Shown: positions 1-11,696, numbered from the stretch's first letter. The stretch is DNA of 64,000 bases from Anniella stebbinsi (GCA_029215795.1 JARDYH010000002.1:359936973-360000972), one strand, 5' to 3'. Program-made: numbers and translations. The notes: generated by a model from the letters alone, not told the origin.

Positions 1-1330
1 GTGCCTGCCAGGGACTCATATATTATCAATTTGCCAATGTGCCTGCCGGGGATTCATATATTATCAATTTGCCGATGTGCCTGCCTACCCAGAAGGGGAC
101 TTTTATTATCAATTTGCCAATGTGCCTGCCTACCCAGAAGGGGACTTTTATTATTAATTTGCCAATGTGCCTGCCTACCCAAAAGGGGACTTATATGAAC
201 TGGGCAATGTGCCTACACGACTTCTATGAACTGGGCAATGTGCCTACATGACTTCCATGAACTGGGCAATGTGCCTACCTCTATCCCAAATGTGACTTTT
301 ATTTGCCTCTGCTCCAGCCAATGTGCGTAGCTGTGGCATGAAGAAATGCCCACCTGCCTGCATGGGGATGGCGGGCAGACTGAGTCATTTGCAAGCATGA
401 TAAGGTCAAGGCAATGCGTGAGGGTAGTTTTGATGGGATCCTCCAGGTTTCCTTGCTACCTGGGGTATCTCCTGACCCAATGAGGCCCTGCCTGCTAAGG
501 CTAGCTCTAAAATAACTGTAACACCTGTGCTATCCACAGGTTTGGAATGTTCACTGTATTCATAAAAATATACCAACCACACGTGACTTTTCTTTGGCAA
601 AGTGCCTACCCCGAACGTGACTTTTCTTTTATTTGCCAAAGTGCCTACCTGTACCCCGAACGTGACTTTTCTTTTCTTTGCCAAAGTGCCTACCTGTACC
701 TGAACTTGACTTTTCTTTTATTTGCCAAAATGCCAACCTGTACCCCGAACATGAGTTCTTATTTATTTACCAAAGTGCCTCCTTCTACCCCGAACAAATG
801 TGACTTTTATTTGCCACTGCTCCAGCCAATGTGTGCAGCTCTGGTATGAAGAAATGCCCATCTGCCTGCACGGGGATGGCAGGCAGACTGGGTCATTTTT
901 CAAGCATGATGAGGATCCTCCAGGTTTCCTCACTTCCTGCTGGGTATCTCCTGGCCTAATGAGGCCCTGCCTGCTAAGGCTATACAATGTTATGCCCTTG
1001 CTATTCCCCTACCCTCCAATCCTTGTTGTTGTACTTAGACATGCGTCGCCTAATCTTGATACAAGAAGGCAGTTCTGCTACTGTGGTGGAATGCGGCCGT
1101 CCACTCACTGTGCCACGCATAGGAGCTAGTGGGATCCTCCAGGTTTCCTCACTTCCTCCTGCTGAGTATCTCCTGGCCCAATGAGGCCCTGCCTGGGTAA
1201 GGCTGGCTAAAATAAAGAACTGAAATGCCCGTGCTATTCCCCTACCCCCCCCAATCCTTTTAATTTGTAGACATGCATGGCCTAATCAATGAGACAAGGC
1301 AGCAGCAGTTCAACATCTTCTGATTAACAC
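1..1330. repeat. Minisatellite with higher-order duplication
   Basis: Short units of about 43-46 bases are repeated in tandem. One type (about 1-300) contains TGCCTGCCTACCCAGAAGGG and TTTGCCAATG; a related type (about 590-800) contains CGAACGTGACTTTTC and TTTGCCAAAGTGCCTACC. A larger unit holding GATCCTCCAGGTTTCCT and CAATGAGGCCCTGCCTG recurs near 435-505, 912-985 and 1130-1200, and a TGCTATTCCCCTACCC block recurs near 1000 and 1233. The short open frames here follow the repeat and have no protein features. This stretch lies 3' of exon 2 of gene A, inside its intron 2 or in an insertion there. Confidence 0.8.
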
Positions 1331-1758
1331 ATTTTACTTTTATAACTGCATATGGAAGGCACTGCCTACTAGGTTTAGCCACAGGTTTTGAAAGTTCATT
1401 GTATTCATATAATACCTATAAATCTCAGCAACAGCAGCATGGAGTGCATTACTAGAAACAGTGCATGTTGTTGAGAGCTTACTTCTGAGTAACGCCTGCA
1501 GCTGTCCCCTCAAGGCCATCTGTGAGATGCCCATGACAAGAGTACTGGATGTGGATGACATCTCTTGAAAAAGGACCACATTTCAGCCACCTGAAACAGT
1601 GTATTTGAAAGCTTACTTCCGAGTAACGCTTGCACCTATTGTTCTGTAATTTGGCACACATGACTAGCAACACTCAGTCTGCACTGTGATGAAGTTTCAA
1701 ACCTGTAACTTGGAAAATTAAGAAGTTTTAGGCCTTTCTCTGACTCAAAAATCAACTA

Positions 1759-1926
1759 TAGGGCAAAACGGAGAAACGATATAATATCGGATTTCCGATA
1801 ATTATCGGAAATCTGATCCGATACAATACGATACGGACCACCTACAATATTATCAGAGATGATAATTTTTTGGTCCAAAATTCCGATAACAATATGATAC
1901 AATAATTTCGGGCGTGCACATCCCTA
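1759..1926. mobile_element. One end of a hAT-like foldback element (partial)
   Basis: The segment ends with GTGCACATCCCTA at 1926, the inverse of the TAGGGATGTGCA end shared by the complete elements at 26445, 35087 and 53049. Inside is an AT-rich palindrome (ATCGGATTTCCGAT / ATCGGAAATCTGAT). The start at 1759 (TAGGG) is only a guess: the 8 bases to its left do not match the 8 bases right of 1926 (ATCTGGAT). The true left end may be further left or lost. Homologous intron sequence resumes immediately at 1927, which supports the right boundary. Confidence 0.5.
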
Positions 1927-2160
1927 ATCTGGATTAATCTTCCTTATCCCCCAATGTTTACTACATGAGTAGCGTGTAGCGCAATTCCCTAACTGCTTTA
2001 CTTAGTCCCTGCTGGCCCACCCTCTTATCTTCCACATCACTCACCTGCTCTTGACCTCCTTTGTTCCTTTCCCAGATCTACCCACGTGCCTTCGGTCTCC
2101 CTGGTCCTTAGTCACGGCCTTTCCATGAAAGACTAAGCCCTGAAAACCTTTATCACACTA
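1927..2160 (-). other. Intron 2 block shared between CYP2 genes A and B
   Basis: This non-coding stretch aligns by eye with 62990-63240 in gene B. Shared landmarks are AATCTGGAT, a run like ACATTTGCTACAGGAGTA, CTCACCTGCT, CTCCTTTGTT, CCCAGATC and GGCTTTTCCATG. In gene A it lies about 235 bases from exon 2, on the intron 2 side. No exon is visible in it. It is ordinary paralogous intron sequence kept since gene duplication and places exon 2 of gene B just past the right edge. Confidence 0.7.
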
Positions 2161-2393
2161 CAGTCACATGACCTTCCCTGTCATCTCAGATTAAGTGATG
2201 GTCCATGTTACAGATTGTCTGGGAATCCTGGTGTTTAATGAAATGGCTGGTAAAAACAGTGCAATTGCCATTTCCAGAATTCACCTGTTAGTTACCTCTC
2301 CAGCTGAATGAAACTTTCATAGAGAGATCACCTGTTTTTCTCCCCACCCTCCAGAAAAAAGAGCAGTACAAGTTCTTCCTCTTCACAACTTAC

Positions 2394-2556
2394 CTCTTTC
2401 TTTTCCTATAGCTTTAACTGTAGGAGTCATCGGTCGGTCAGAGAATACTTCTGCATGGTCAATCAGTGCTTCTTTCACAGCTTGGAATCCTGACAGGACT
2501 ACGAAAGGTAGATGCCCTATCCATGCAGTGTAAATGTTTCCATACTGCTTTGCCAG
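2394..2556 (-). CDS. Gene A exon 2
   Basis: 163 bases, the standard CYP2 exon 2 length, bounded by acceptor CCAG and donor GTAAGT. The frame runs LAKQYGNIYTAW through LSGFQAVKEALIDHAEVFSD to RPMTPTVKAIGKER plus one base. No stop or frameshift. It is too short for an ATG-based search to find. Confidence 0.9.
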
Positions 2557-5500
2557 CTGGCATTTGAGTCAAAGTAGAGAATAGAAATGTTGCAATCAAA
2601 CAAAGCAGATTATTTCATACAAAATATCTGGTAAAAAGAAAAGAGGGTCCCAAATGCAGGTTTGGCTTAAAGGTGGGTCCCTGACTAGTGGCTTGGAGGG
2701 TTTATGGGTCTTTGGGCCTCCTTGGGATTGAGCTGTTACCCTAATATCCTAAGCATAACATTTAGCAAGTGATATGGAACGATAAAAACTTGTTATCTTG
2801 GAGGGAGGGAGGGTTTTCTCTTTTCTGCTACATCTATTTATTATTTATTTATTTATTTATTTAATTTCTAACCCGCCTCTCCATCCAGATCGAGGTGGGG
2901 AACAATAAAATAGATAAACCATTAAAACAGATAAAAACAAATACATTATATCCATGTTTCCTTCTGCTTTGTTTGGAACAGCTTGTGAGATGTATTTCAC
3001 TGCTAAGAATGCTAGAAGATCTGTTGGAAAGGGAGATGGAGGTAGAACAAAATGTATAACTAGCGTCGCCTAGGCCGTGGGGCACCATATGTCCTAGATG
3101 ATTATGTTGCAAGCCAATGGAAAGAAGTCGTGCAGAGAAAACTGTTCTGTTTCTCCCTTTTCCAGCCAAGTATGTGCTAGGCCTATGTGAAGTGAGAATG
3201 ACTGATGACATGAATTGGGTATTAGAGGCCTTGTTCCTTTTTTATCAACCCTAAAAAAAACCCTGCTAAAACAGGGGTCCCCAACCTCTTCAGGTTGTTG
3301 GACACATTTGGAATTTGGAGAGAGTATCACGGATAGGGATATCACGGGAGTCCATAGGGGTGGGTGAAGTCCAATGGACTCCTCCACACCTGCCCTCCTG
3401 GACCATGCTCATTGACGCATGGGATGCCCCAGCAGCTGTCTGCTACCTTAGCAAGCCACCATTTTGTGCATTAGTGGCAGCTCAGGTATTTCCAGAAAGA
3501 TAATGTTGTAGATGGTGGCTTTAAGGAACCATTTACACAACATTACAGGTGAGAATGGTGCATTCATGTCTGTAACATTGTGTAAATGGCCCCTATAGGG
3601 CTGCCAGTTATGCAACATCATCTTCCCGGAAAACCCTAAGCCACCGATGTTGTGGAAAATGGCACCTTGCTAATAGGATGGTCAGCCCTGTGGCTTTGTC
3701 GGGCACTCTGCAAGCTGTCCAGAAGCTCACGGGGATGCCACAAATAGGGGCGGGCAGTGCTGGTAATTTGGCAACGAAGCTGGGTGTGGGTGACTCTGTC
3801 CATCCCTAGTCATCCCTGTCCAGCCACAAAACACTCATTTCTCTGAAGGCAAACTGGTGAGACTAAAAGAAAAATAAGTTGCCCAAGAAACTAAGGACAA
3901 GGCAGAAGTTGGAATCGGAACTCCAAAATGCAACACGATTCCTGTGAAGCTAAAGAAAGATGGCACTGGAGGGCAACCCTTCACTTTGCAGCATGCCAGC
4001 CTTCCAGTTTTATTTATTTATTTATTTATCTTCAGAATAAATAAATAAAAATCAGGGGTTGCAGGGAGTCCATTGTGTACCAAGATAGGTGTCTGAGGGC
4101 ATATTGCCATCCATGGGCGCCTCATTGAAAACCCTGGGCTTGGGATGTTCTGCAGCAGTAACATTTCAAGATAGATTAATGAAGCGTTTGTCCAAGGACT
4201 TTCTAGGTTATCTTGCTGGATATTAGGGAGAACAAAGAGAACGTAGTCCTTAAGATTGTGGTGAATGGATATAATAGCACCCTGAAGAGTTAGCTTTTCA
4301 TTGGCTCTTAGATTTCAAGATCTCTGTTCTGTAGCCAAAACACAATTTTTAGATGCATTTATTTCTTGCATCTATATCTTGTCTCACTTCCATCACTGAA
4401 CTCCATCACTGAATAGTTGATCTTCCACCCCAGAACTGACCAGACTAATACCTGCTTTGTTTCAGCAAAGTAGCTTTTTTATGTACCTTCAGTGTCTGAT
4501 CTTGAATCTTACTGCATAAATTAATTTGGATTAATCTTAATAGGCAGTGTTTGGGTTGTTGCTGCTGTCGCTGTTTTAGTTTCCCTCCTATTCAGTTAGT
4601 CAGCCATGTTTTTCAGAGGCCTTCACCGGAGAAAGCTTCCTTCCTTTCCTCCTTCACATGCCTGTGGTAGCTAAAAGTACAACCGTAGAGGGATAATTCA
4701 CCAGTTCTAGGGTGATCATATTGCGTAAACCAAAAATGAAGACACCCAATGTGTGTGTGGGGGGGGATCGCACTTTCCAGGGCCTCCAGAAAGCACACTT
4801 TCCCCTCCTCCACTCCAATCAGGGCCAAGCATGTCGTCCCCACCCTCCCACCCAATGTTCCAATCAGGGCTTCTTCTATATTGTCCAGGAATGACACAAT
4901 TCCCCTTTAAGACCCCAATTGGAGCACTTGGGTGGAGGAATGACATGCCTCCTGAAAGCATGCCATTCCCCAACTCTACCACACCAATGGTGGCCCTAAA
5001 AGGGAAAGTGTGTCATTCCCAGACATTAGAGAAAATTACAGAAAATTACTCCTGACACCCAGGAGAGATCAACAACCTGGACAAGTCCAGAGAAATCCTG
5101 ACAGTTGGTCACCCTAACCAGTTCTTTATTTAAACCTTTGAATACTTTCCATTTTTACCTTTCTGGGAAGTCAGTACCTGCTTGTGATACATATGAATCT
5201 GGAGTGTGTTAGCCCAACTGTTGTCCTCCACACTTCACCATTGGACTCTGCTACTCCCAGGAATCCCCCCTTTTTAATCTGTGAAATGCTGGAGGAGGGG
5301 TTAGTAGTTTGTGTGACAACTTGGTCACTTAAATACTGGAAATCACATTAATTTTACTTGATCACTTAAATACTGGAAATCACATTAATTTTACTACCAA
5401 ACAAAGAGATTTTAAATGAATTTCTAATTATAGTACTTTTTGTACTATCTATTTTATTTTGTTATACAATTTATATACTATAAATACCTATAGGTGCTAT

Positions 5501-6317
5501 AAATCCCTACCTGCATGTAAGCCCTATTGAACTCATTGGGGCTTGCTTCTGAATAGGTGCACACAGAATTGCACTGCTGATTATATGAGTTGACTGATTT
5601 GGTTGAATAAACTGGGACCTCTTAAGTACAAAAGGGCAGTGGGGAAAGGAAGATGCGCTGCAACTCCCTGTAGACCACAGTGAAGGTGTCCATCTTTGAG
5701 GTTAGAAAGGCAAAGATATGTGTAGCAAGATCCTGGCTCTCCAGGAGAGGGCACTGCTGGCATATTTTGTGTTGCTCTTGAAAAAAGGCACTCCTGGCCA
5801 ATGGTGCTGGTTGTCATGTGATTTAGAGGAATGCCCTGCACTTGCTCCAACAGTGCAATAGGCAACTTCTGAATCACAATCTGCCTTGTCCAAGAAAGGG
5901 CTGCTTTTAATTTTACTGTATTGGTGTTAACATCTGAAACCCCTGCATTCCTTTTGCTAACTCAGTAGGTGCCGTTCCATTTGACATGGGACAGTAAATA
6001 CTGCTATACAACAGTATACAAAGAAAACAGTATGACTATTACCATCAATAATAACAACAACAATAACAACAATAATAATAATAACCAAGGTCCAGAAAGC
6101 AGTAATAATTAAAACATGCTCAATCGTCAGGAAATTCCTGAATCAATAAAAGACAGCATGACTTGGCCAAGCCCGTCATGTCTGTTTAGAAAAAACACCA
6201 CGAGCAAGAAAAACAGACATAATAAGACATCCACACCAACATCTAGAAAGCAGTCATATTTAAAACATGCTCAATTGTCAGGAAATTCCTGAATCTATAA
6301 AGGACAACATAATAATA

Positions 6318-6353
<36 letters not shown>

Positions 6354-6826
6354 TATTTCTTACCCACCTCTCCGTTTGGATCGAGGCGGGGAAGAACAAT
6401 ATGATAAAATACATAAAACTGATTAAAACATGACACACATTATTAAAACTGCATTAAAACATCCTAAAACATCCTAAAAACATCCTAAAAACATTCTAAA
6501 AACATTCTAAAATTCCACCGGATATGTCCACCTGTCATGTCCGTCTAGAAAAACCGCCATGAGCAAGAAAGGGATATAATAAGAATAAGAATAATTCCGC
6601 TGTCTAATTTTGTTACTCAGCTTAATGTGGTGGTGCTTAAGAACTGAGAAAGAATTACCTTAATCAGAATATCTTGGTTACGCAGAGTCCCGGTCCGCCA
6701 AAGTCCTCCAATGACAGGAAGCGAAAGAGGCCCAGGAGGGTAGTGCCTACGTGACCAGAGTTGTCTCAGGAAGCGCAGGACAAAAAGGGCCACCAGGAGT
6801 GTAATCAGAAATGCCCTTAAATCCAT
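2394..6826 (-). CDS. CYP2-type cytochrome P450, gene A (5' part, exons 1-2)
   Basis: Microsomal P450 mono-oxygenase of family 2, visible only as its first two coding exons: join of 6659-6826 and 2394-2556, minus strand, intron 1 of about 4.1 kb. The joined 110 codons give an N-terminal membrane anchor (residues about 4-20), a basic stop-transfer stretch (RQLWSRRH), the proline hinge YPPGP, then LPVIGG and the helix A/beta-1 region (AKQYGNIYTAW, DRPMTP). The phase at the end of exon 2 (one base over) is the normal one for CYP2 genes. Exons 3-9 must lie beyond the left edge. It is a head-to-tail neighbour of gene B. Family is secure; the subfamily is not, and I cannot say whether the whole gene is intact. 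Confidence 0.85.
2838..2950 (-). mobile_element. L2-type LINE 3' tail fragment
   Basis: A (TTTA)n tail followed by ACCCGCCTCTCCATCCAGAT and CGAGGTGGGGAACAA, the inverted 3' end also seen at 6312, 21830 (sense) and 29861. Only the 3' untranslated end is present. It lies in intron 1 of gene A. Confidence 0.65.
2951..4699. other. Gene A intron 1, no gene seen
   Basis: Unique-looking intron sequence with short repeat remnants: a block near 3270-3310 (CAGGGGTCCCCAACC) resembling the end of a hAT-type repeat, and a short TTTA/AATAAA pair near 4012-4050. No coding exon or RNA gene is recognisable. Confidence 0.5.
4708..5116. mobile_element. Non-autonomous hAT-like element, 409 bases
   Basis: Ends are TAGGGTGATCA (left) and the inverse of TAGGGTGACCA (right). 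It is flanked by a perfect 8-base direct repeat ACCAGTTC at 4700-4707 and 5117-5124, the target duplication length of hAT transposons. No transposase frame is present, so it would have moved in trans. It lies in intron 1 of gene A. Confidence 0.8.
5125..6311. other. Gene A intron 1 with short repeat remnants
   Basis: Holds a short dispersed motif at about 5518-5578 (AAGCCCTATTGAACTCATTG ... GCTTGCTTCTGAATAG) that recurs in altered form near 41095, 41355 and 45490. A unit of about 150 bases containing ATGCTCAATCGTCAGGAAAT is duplicated near 6118 and 6268; an L2 tail sits in the second copy, whose remainder resumes near 6533. No gene seen. Confidence 0.5.
6312..6540 (-). mobile_element. L2-type LINE 3' end with (ATT)n tail
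   Basis: An (ATT)n microsatellite tail followed by TTACCCACCTCTCCGTTTGG and ATCGAGGCGGGGAA, matching the inverse of the end of the copy at 21830-22411 through the TTTTAGGATG-type repeats. Only untranslated 3' sequence is present. It lies about 120 bases from exon 1 of gene A, in intron 1. Confidence 0.7.
6659..6826 (-). CDS. Gene A exon 1 (start codon, membrane anchor)
   Basis: 56 codons starting MDLRAFLITLLVALFVLRFL and ending QDILIK at a GTAATT donor. The ATG has A at -3 and G at +4, a good vertebrate start context, and the reading begins directly with the hydrophobic anchor expected for an endoplasmic reticulum P450. YPPGP sits at residues 29-33 as in other CYP2 proteins. The donor has T rather than G at +5. 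Confidence 0.9.
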
Positions 6827-7077
6827 TATTTCCCTTCTTTCTTTTTCCTGTTTTTTTGTTTTGTTTTTAAAACATGTCTAGGTAGGTAGGACACTTTTGT
6901 TCTAATGATGTATTGCTTTCCCCAGTGACATCTCTATTGCTCTCTCTTTCTCTCTCAGCATCTGTTCAGATCCTCCTATGATTACAAAGAAGCATTACAA
7001 CATCTGACGCCATATCTAAGTATCTTTGGAATGTTACACAGCAGCAACACTGTATTTTGCAACATGGTTAATTCTGA

Positions 7078-9308
7078 TATTTATTTATTTATTTATTTAT
7101 TTAGTTAGTTAGTTAGTTAGCTAGTTATTAAAACATTTATATTCCACGCTATATCACAAGGATCTCAGGGCAGTGTACAGATAAAATCATACAATTCTAA
7201 AACAAATTAAACCATTAATATGTTAAAACCAATACAAAATTTTAGAACAGTAAAATCCAATTAAAACAAGACAGTGTGCAGATTGCTGGATTTAGCCATT
7301 AAAGGCTTTATTAAGAAGCTATGTCTTAACCTGGCACTGAAATGAAGCCAGTACCGGCACAAGTTGGGCCTCCAGGGGGAGGGCATTCCACAGCCAGGGT
7401 GCCACAACAGAGAAAGCCCTGTCCATGTCCCACCATAGTGTATATCTCACATTGGTGGGGCACGGAGAAGGGGTCCTCTGACAGATCTCAGGTCTCGGGC
7501 AGGCAGATATAGGGAGAGATGCTTCCTCAACTATCGAGGTCCTAAGTCGTTTAGGGCCTTAAACATCATTACCAACAACTTGAATTCAGACCGGAAATGT
7601 ATTGACAGCCAGTGCAATTCCTTTAAGGCCTGTGTTATATGGTCTCTATGAGATGTTCCAGTCAACAGTCTAGCTGCTGCATTTTGCACTAGCTGCAGCT
7701 TCTGAGTTGTCTTCAAGGGCAGCCCCATGTAGAGTGCATTGAAACAGTCTAATCAGGAAGTTACCAGTGCATGTATTACTGTGGCTAGGTTATCCCTGGA
7801 GGATAACCTGGCCAAAGCTGACACCAAGTATACTGGGCCACGGAGTCCACCTGGGCCTCCAGTGACAAGGATGGATCTAGAAGTACTCCCAAGCTATGCA
7901 CCTGCTCCTTCAGAAGGAGTGCAACCCCATCTAGAACAGGTCGCTTACCCAATTCGCGGACTCAGGAAACACCAACCAACAGAGCTTCTGTCTTATCAGG
8001 ATTCAGTTTCAGTTTATTGGCCCTCATCCAGCCCATTTCAACCTCCAGGCACTGATCCAGTACTTTCACCATCCCAGCTGATTCCAACGACAAGGAGAAA
8101 TAGAGCTGAGTATCATCAGCATAATGATGACACCCAACCCCAAAACTCCTAATGACCTCTCCAGTCGGCTTCATATAGATGTTGAGTAGCATGGGGGATA
8201 GGATAGAGCTCTGTGGCACCCCACAGCTCAATAGCCATGGGGTGGAACAGGAATCCCCCAGTACCACTCTCTGGAATTGGCTCTGCAAGTAGGAGTGGAA
8301 CCACTGTAACACAGTACCTCCTACTCCCATCTCGCAAAGCTGATCCAGTAAGATACCATGATCAATGGTATCAAAAACCACCAAGAGATCTAGGAAAATC
8401 AACAGAGTAGCACTCCCCCTTTCTTTCACCTGGAGTAGGTTGCTGGTCAGAGCAACCAAGTTTCAGTGCCATGCTCTGGCCTGAAACCAGACTGAAATGG
8501 ATCCAGATAATCCATTTCTTCCAAGAACGTCTGAAGTTGTCCAGAGTCATGGCCCCTCCTGCAAAATCTTCATCTGAGGAAGAAGCTGACTAACCCGAGG
8601 CTGCAGATTCTCCTTTTCCCCAGGACCTGCTGGAGACAGCGTTGGAGGAGGAGAGGGGATGTGCAGCAGAGGAGGCAGGTCCCTCAGAGAAGCCCCAAGA
8701 AAGTTATCTTCCTCCACCTCCTGTCTCCAACAAAGCAGATTCTGAATTCAAAGGGATTTGTCCACCCAGTCCTCAACAAAGATGGCGTCTGGAGCGTGCA
8801 GAGCAAGTCCGACTAGCAAGAAGAAGTCTGCGACTGCAGAGACACAGCACAGTGGATGCTGACCTTAAATAGGACAGGCTCAGTAATGAGGCACAGTTGT
8901 TGATGGGTGGATCCAGGCTGAGACGCTGCTTAAAAACCTCGGAGGGAGAGGCATTGCTTTGCTGGAAACAACCGATGTGAAAGCTGCCTAGCGTCCCTGC
9001 CTGATTCTAGCTCCAGCTCGTGGATTTCTGCTTTGGCTTTGACTTCGGATTCGGACTTGGCTCGTGGACTATCTCTCTGGCTTTGACTTTGGATTCTGGA
9101 CCTGGTTTGTAGATTCTGGACATTGTATTCCTGCTATAGAGGCTGGGATGCTTTGGCACTTCAAACTCTGCAGGAGTTAAATTCTCCTACAACCTGCAGT
9201 ATCTCTGCTGGCTGGTTTCCCAGGAAAGACGCGGCGAACACAACACCCAGCCACCACACGCTCAAGCACCTTGCCCCAAAAAGGGGATATTAGCGATGGG
9301 GTGGTAGT
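7078..9308 (-). mobile_element. L3/CR1-type LINE, 5' truncated, split by a solo LTR
   Basis: Minus-strand LINE in two pieces, 9246-9308 and 7078-8540, separated by an LTR. The first piece reads NYHPIANIPFWGKVLERVVAG and the second continues QLQTFLEEMDYLDPFQSGF, so the two join cleanly. Further on are DTIDHGILL, GVPQSSILSPMLLNIYMKP and YADDTQLYF (reverse transcriptase core) and then QNAAARLLTG and LKELHWLSI near 7530-7728. The 3' end has (TTTA)n and (GTTA)n tails. It is a dead copy with stops. The CR1-superfamily assignment comes from these motifs; the exact clade is uncertain. Confidence 0.8.
8545..9245 (+). mobile_element. Solo LTR (701 bases) inside the L3 LINE
   Basis: The LTR starts AGTCATGGCCCC (probably TGTCATGG originally) and ends AACACAACA. 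Its flanks are TCCAG (8540-8544) and CCCAG (9246-9250), a 5-base target duplication with one change. Removing it with one flank restores an open LINE frame (VVAGQLQ). It has termini like the LTR at 47236-47806. No internal retroviral coding sequence is present. Orientation is tentative. Confidence 0.65.
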
Positions 9309-9529
9309 TAGGCTGACCATATGAAAAGGAGGACAGGGCTCATGTAACTTTAACAGTTGTAGAGCAAAGGGAATTTCAGCCGGTGTCATTTGTATGCAAT
9401 TAGTTCCTGGTGAAATTCCCTCTTCATCACAACAGTTAAAATTGCAGGGACCCTGCCTTCTTTTGTATATGGTCACTCTAGTATAGTGCCTGCAACTTTA
9501 ACTGACCTGGATTTTATCTGGTCACCCTA
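9309..9529. mobile_element. Palindromic hAT-like element, complex junction
   Basis: Begins TAGGCTGACCATATG and contains an inverse end (ATATGGTCACTCTA) near 9479, then a second inverse end (ATTTTATCTGGTCACCCTA) at 9529. The interior (ACTTTAACAGTTGTAGAG, AATTCCCTCTTCATCA) matches the intact 149-base copy at 38315. Left flank is the L3 LINE and right flank the Vingi-like LINE, so no target duplication is visible; this looks like a composite or rearranged insertion. Confidence 0.6.
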
Positions 9530-11696
9530 AGTTATACTAACCAATTTTGGAAAGATCTTGGGCAAGCCATTACCAGTAAGGAAGAAAAATATTTCTGGGA
9601 CCTTGTAGCTCAGGGACTTAAGCAAATAAAACGAGCAGTAAAGGGACAAATTCCAATGGCCAAATGGGTCTTGCATTTTGGAAATATTTATAAAGGTAGT
9701 TCTAAAGACGGACAACCTGCAGGGTATGAAATAAAGGACAAATCAATTCTAGAGGTGCTACCTACATGGCCCCCTGTTACTGAAGCAGAAATTAAAAGCC
9801 TTATTGGGAGACTCTGCTTAGGTAAAGCTCCAGGATGGAATATGCTGCCACCTGAAATCCTTCATGTGGATCCAGAGTGGTGGGCTCCAATCCTGGCAAC
9901 ACTATTCACAACAATTAATTCAACTGGAATACTGCCAAATGGTTGGACACCCAGTATCATAGTCCCAATCCATAAGAAAGGTGATCGAAGAGACTCCCAA
10001 AACTACCGCCCAATAAGTCTACTTGATGTTCCTGCTAAAATATATGCTCGTCATCTTCTAGATAAATTAGAACAATGGGTTGAAGAACATCAGGTTTTGT
10101 CCCCAATGCAGGCAGGTTTCCGTAAGGGGCATTGCACAATAGATCAGTGCTTTGTTCTCAACTATCTTATTCAAAAGTATGTCAATAGTCCATCAAAAAA
10201 GTTATATATTACATTCGTAGATCTTTCATCTGCATTTGACTCAATAGACCGACAACGTCTATGGAAGAAATTAGATGCCATCTCAGTTGACAAACATCTG
10301 CTGTTCCTTGTGCAGCAACTTTATTCTAACACTGATATCCGAATCCGAGTTGGCAAGGAGGGTTCTCTTTCTGAATCAATTCCAACAGTAAGGGGAGTCA
10401 AACAAGGCTGTATCCTGGCACCACTCTTATTTAACCTGTATATAAATGACATAACCCAGGAGCTTTCTTCTGCTACCTAATTCCCCCCTGCAGTTGGGAA
10501 ACACAAAGTCCCAGTTCTGCTTTGTGCAGATGATATGGCACTTATTTCATTAACTCAAACTGGTATGAGAAGATTACTTACTAAATTTGGAAACTACTGC
10601 AAGCAGGAAGGTCTATCCATTAACTATAGTAAAACAAAAGTAGTTGTGTTTGCCAAAAGGCATGAGCAACACAAATGGACCCTGAATGGTCATAGCATTG
10701 AACAATGCTGCTCTTTTAAATATTTAGGGCTTAACTTCTCTGAAAATACCCTCTGGCATACCCCTTTGTAGGCAATTACATCTTCAGCTGCCCGCCAGTT
10801 GGGGCCCATAAAGAAATTGTATTACACAGAAGGCCATCGTCTAGTAGAACCAACACTAAAGGTTTTTGTAGCTAAGATTGTGTCCCATCTCAGGTGCATC
10901 AATCTGGGGCAGCCACTGCAAAGATGAACTAGATGTTATTCAAAACAAGTTTCTGCATACACCCTTGGCAGTGTCGCACAGTACGCCTGGTGCATTATTA
11001 AGGACTGAAGTAGGTCTTCCTTCCCTAAAAGCACGTATACACAAATGCACAATATTGTATTGGAAAAAATTACAATTGCTGTCAGAACAACATTTAGCAA
11101 AATTGTGTTTTTGGGATCTGCAGAATAGAGAAGGATGGACACAATCTTGTAGATGCCTGATGTTGAGTTACTCAACTTCTTTAACAACAATAATGCAGGA
11201 CGTATCCGATCGCAAGATTCGAGATATTGTCTTTTGCGAAGATGCCAAAAGATATTCTGAATATATAAAAACTGAAAACTTGCTACTTGGTATACCAAAA
11301 TCAAAACAGATCATAAAAGGGCTATCTACTTGCGAGAATTAACCCTTTTTCCCTGTTAGGCATGCTTTTACCCAGCTAAGATTTCAAATGATGTCCACCG
11401 AGTATCTGGCTGGAAGATTTTCCAATAGACCTGTAAAAGAGCATTTTTGCATATGCGGATCAGGACATATTGAAGATCTTGTACCTTATATCTTATATTG
11501 TCCATTATACAATTCACCCAGGGCTAAATTTATTCTCCCTTTTCAGACCACCTTAGAAGGCCACTCAGACGATTCTAAAATCAGATGGTTGTTGGCTGAT
11601 GTGGATAAATCCATCAGCTATAGGATAGCTTTATTTGCGCTAGCCGCAAGAAAGATAAGAACAGCCTTTCTAAACCATACCACTGCCAAATCTTAA
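9530..11696 (+). pseudogene. Reverse transcriptase ORF remnant (Vingi-like)
   Basis: Frame 1 runs from SYTNQFWKDLG through NYRPISLLDVPAKI, FVDLSSAFDSIDRQRLW and GVKQGCILAPLLFNLYIND. A TAA at about 10478 interrupts it; the same frame continues with LLCADDMALIS, the catalytic motif. A frameshift before 10878 and a stop at 11340 break the C-terminal part, which ends with a small Cys/His cluster (FCICGSGHIEDL). The presence of two stops and a shift makes it non-functional. Confidence 0.75.

Noticed and set aside
1..2393. Exon 3 of gene A
   Set aside because: I looked for the WxxxR helix C region on the minus strand and found none; the stretch is repeats, so exon 3 is probably off the left edge.
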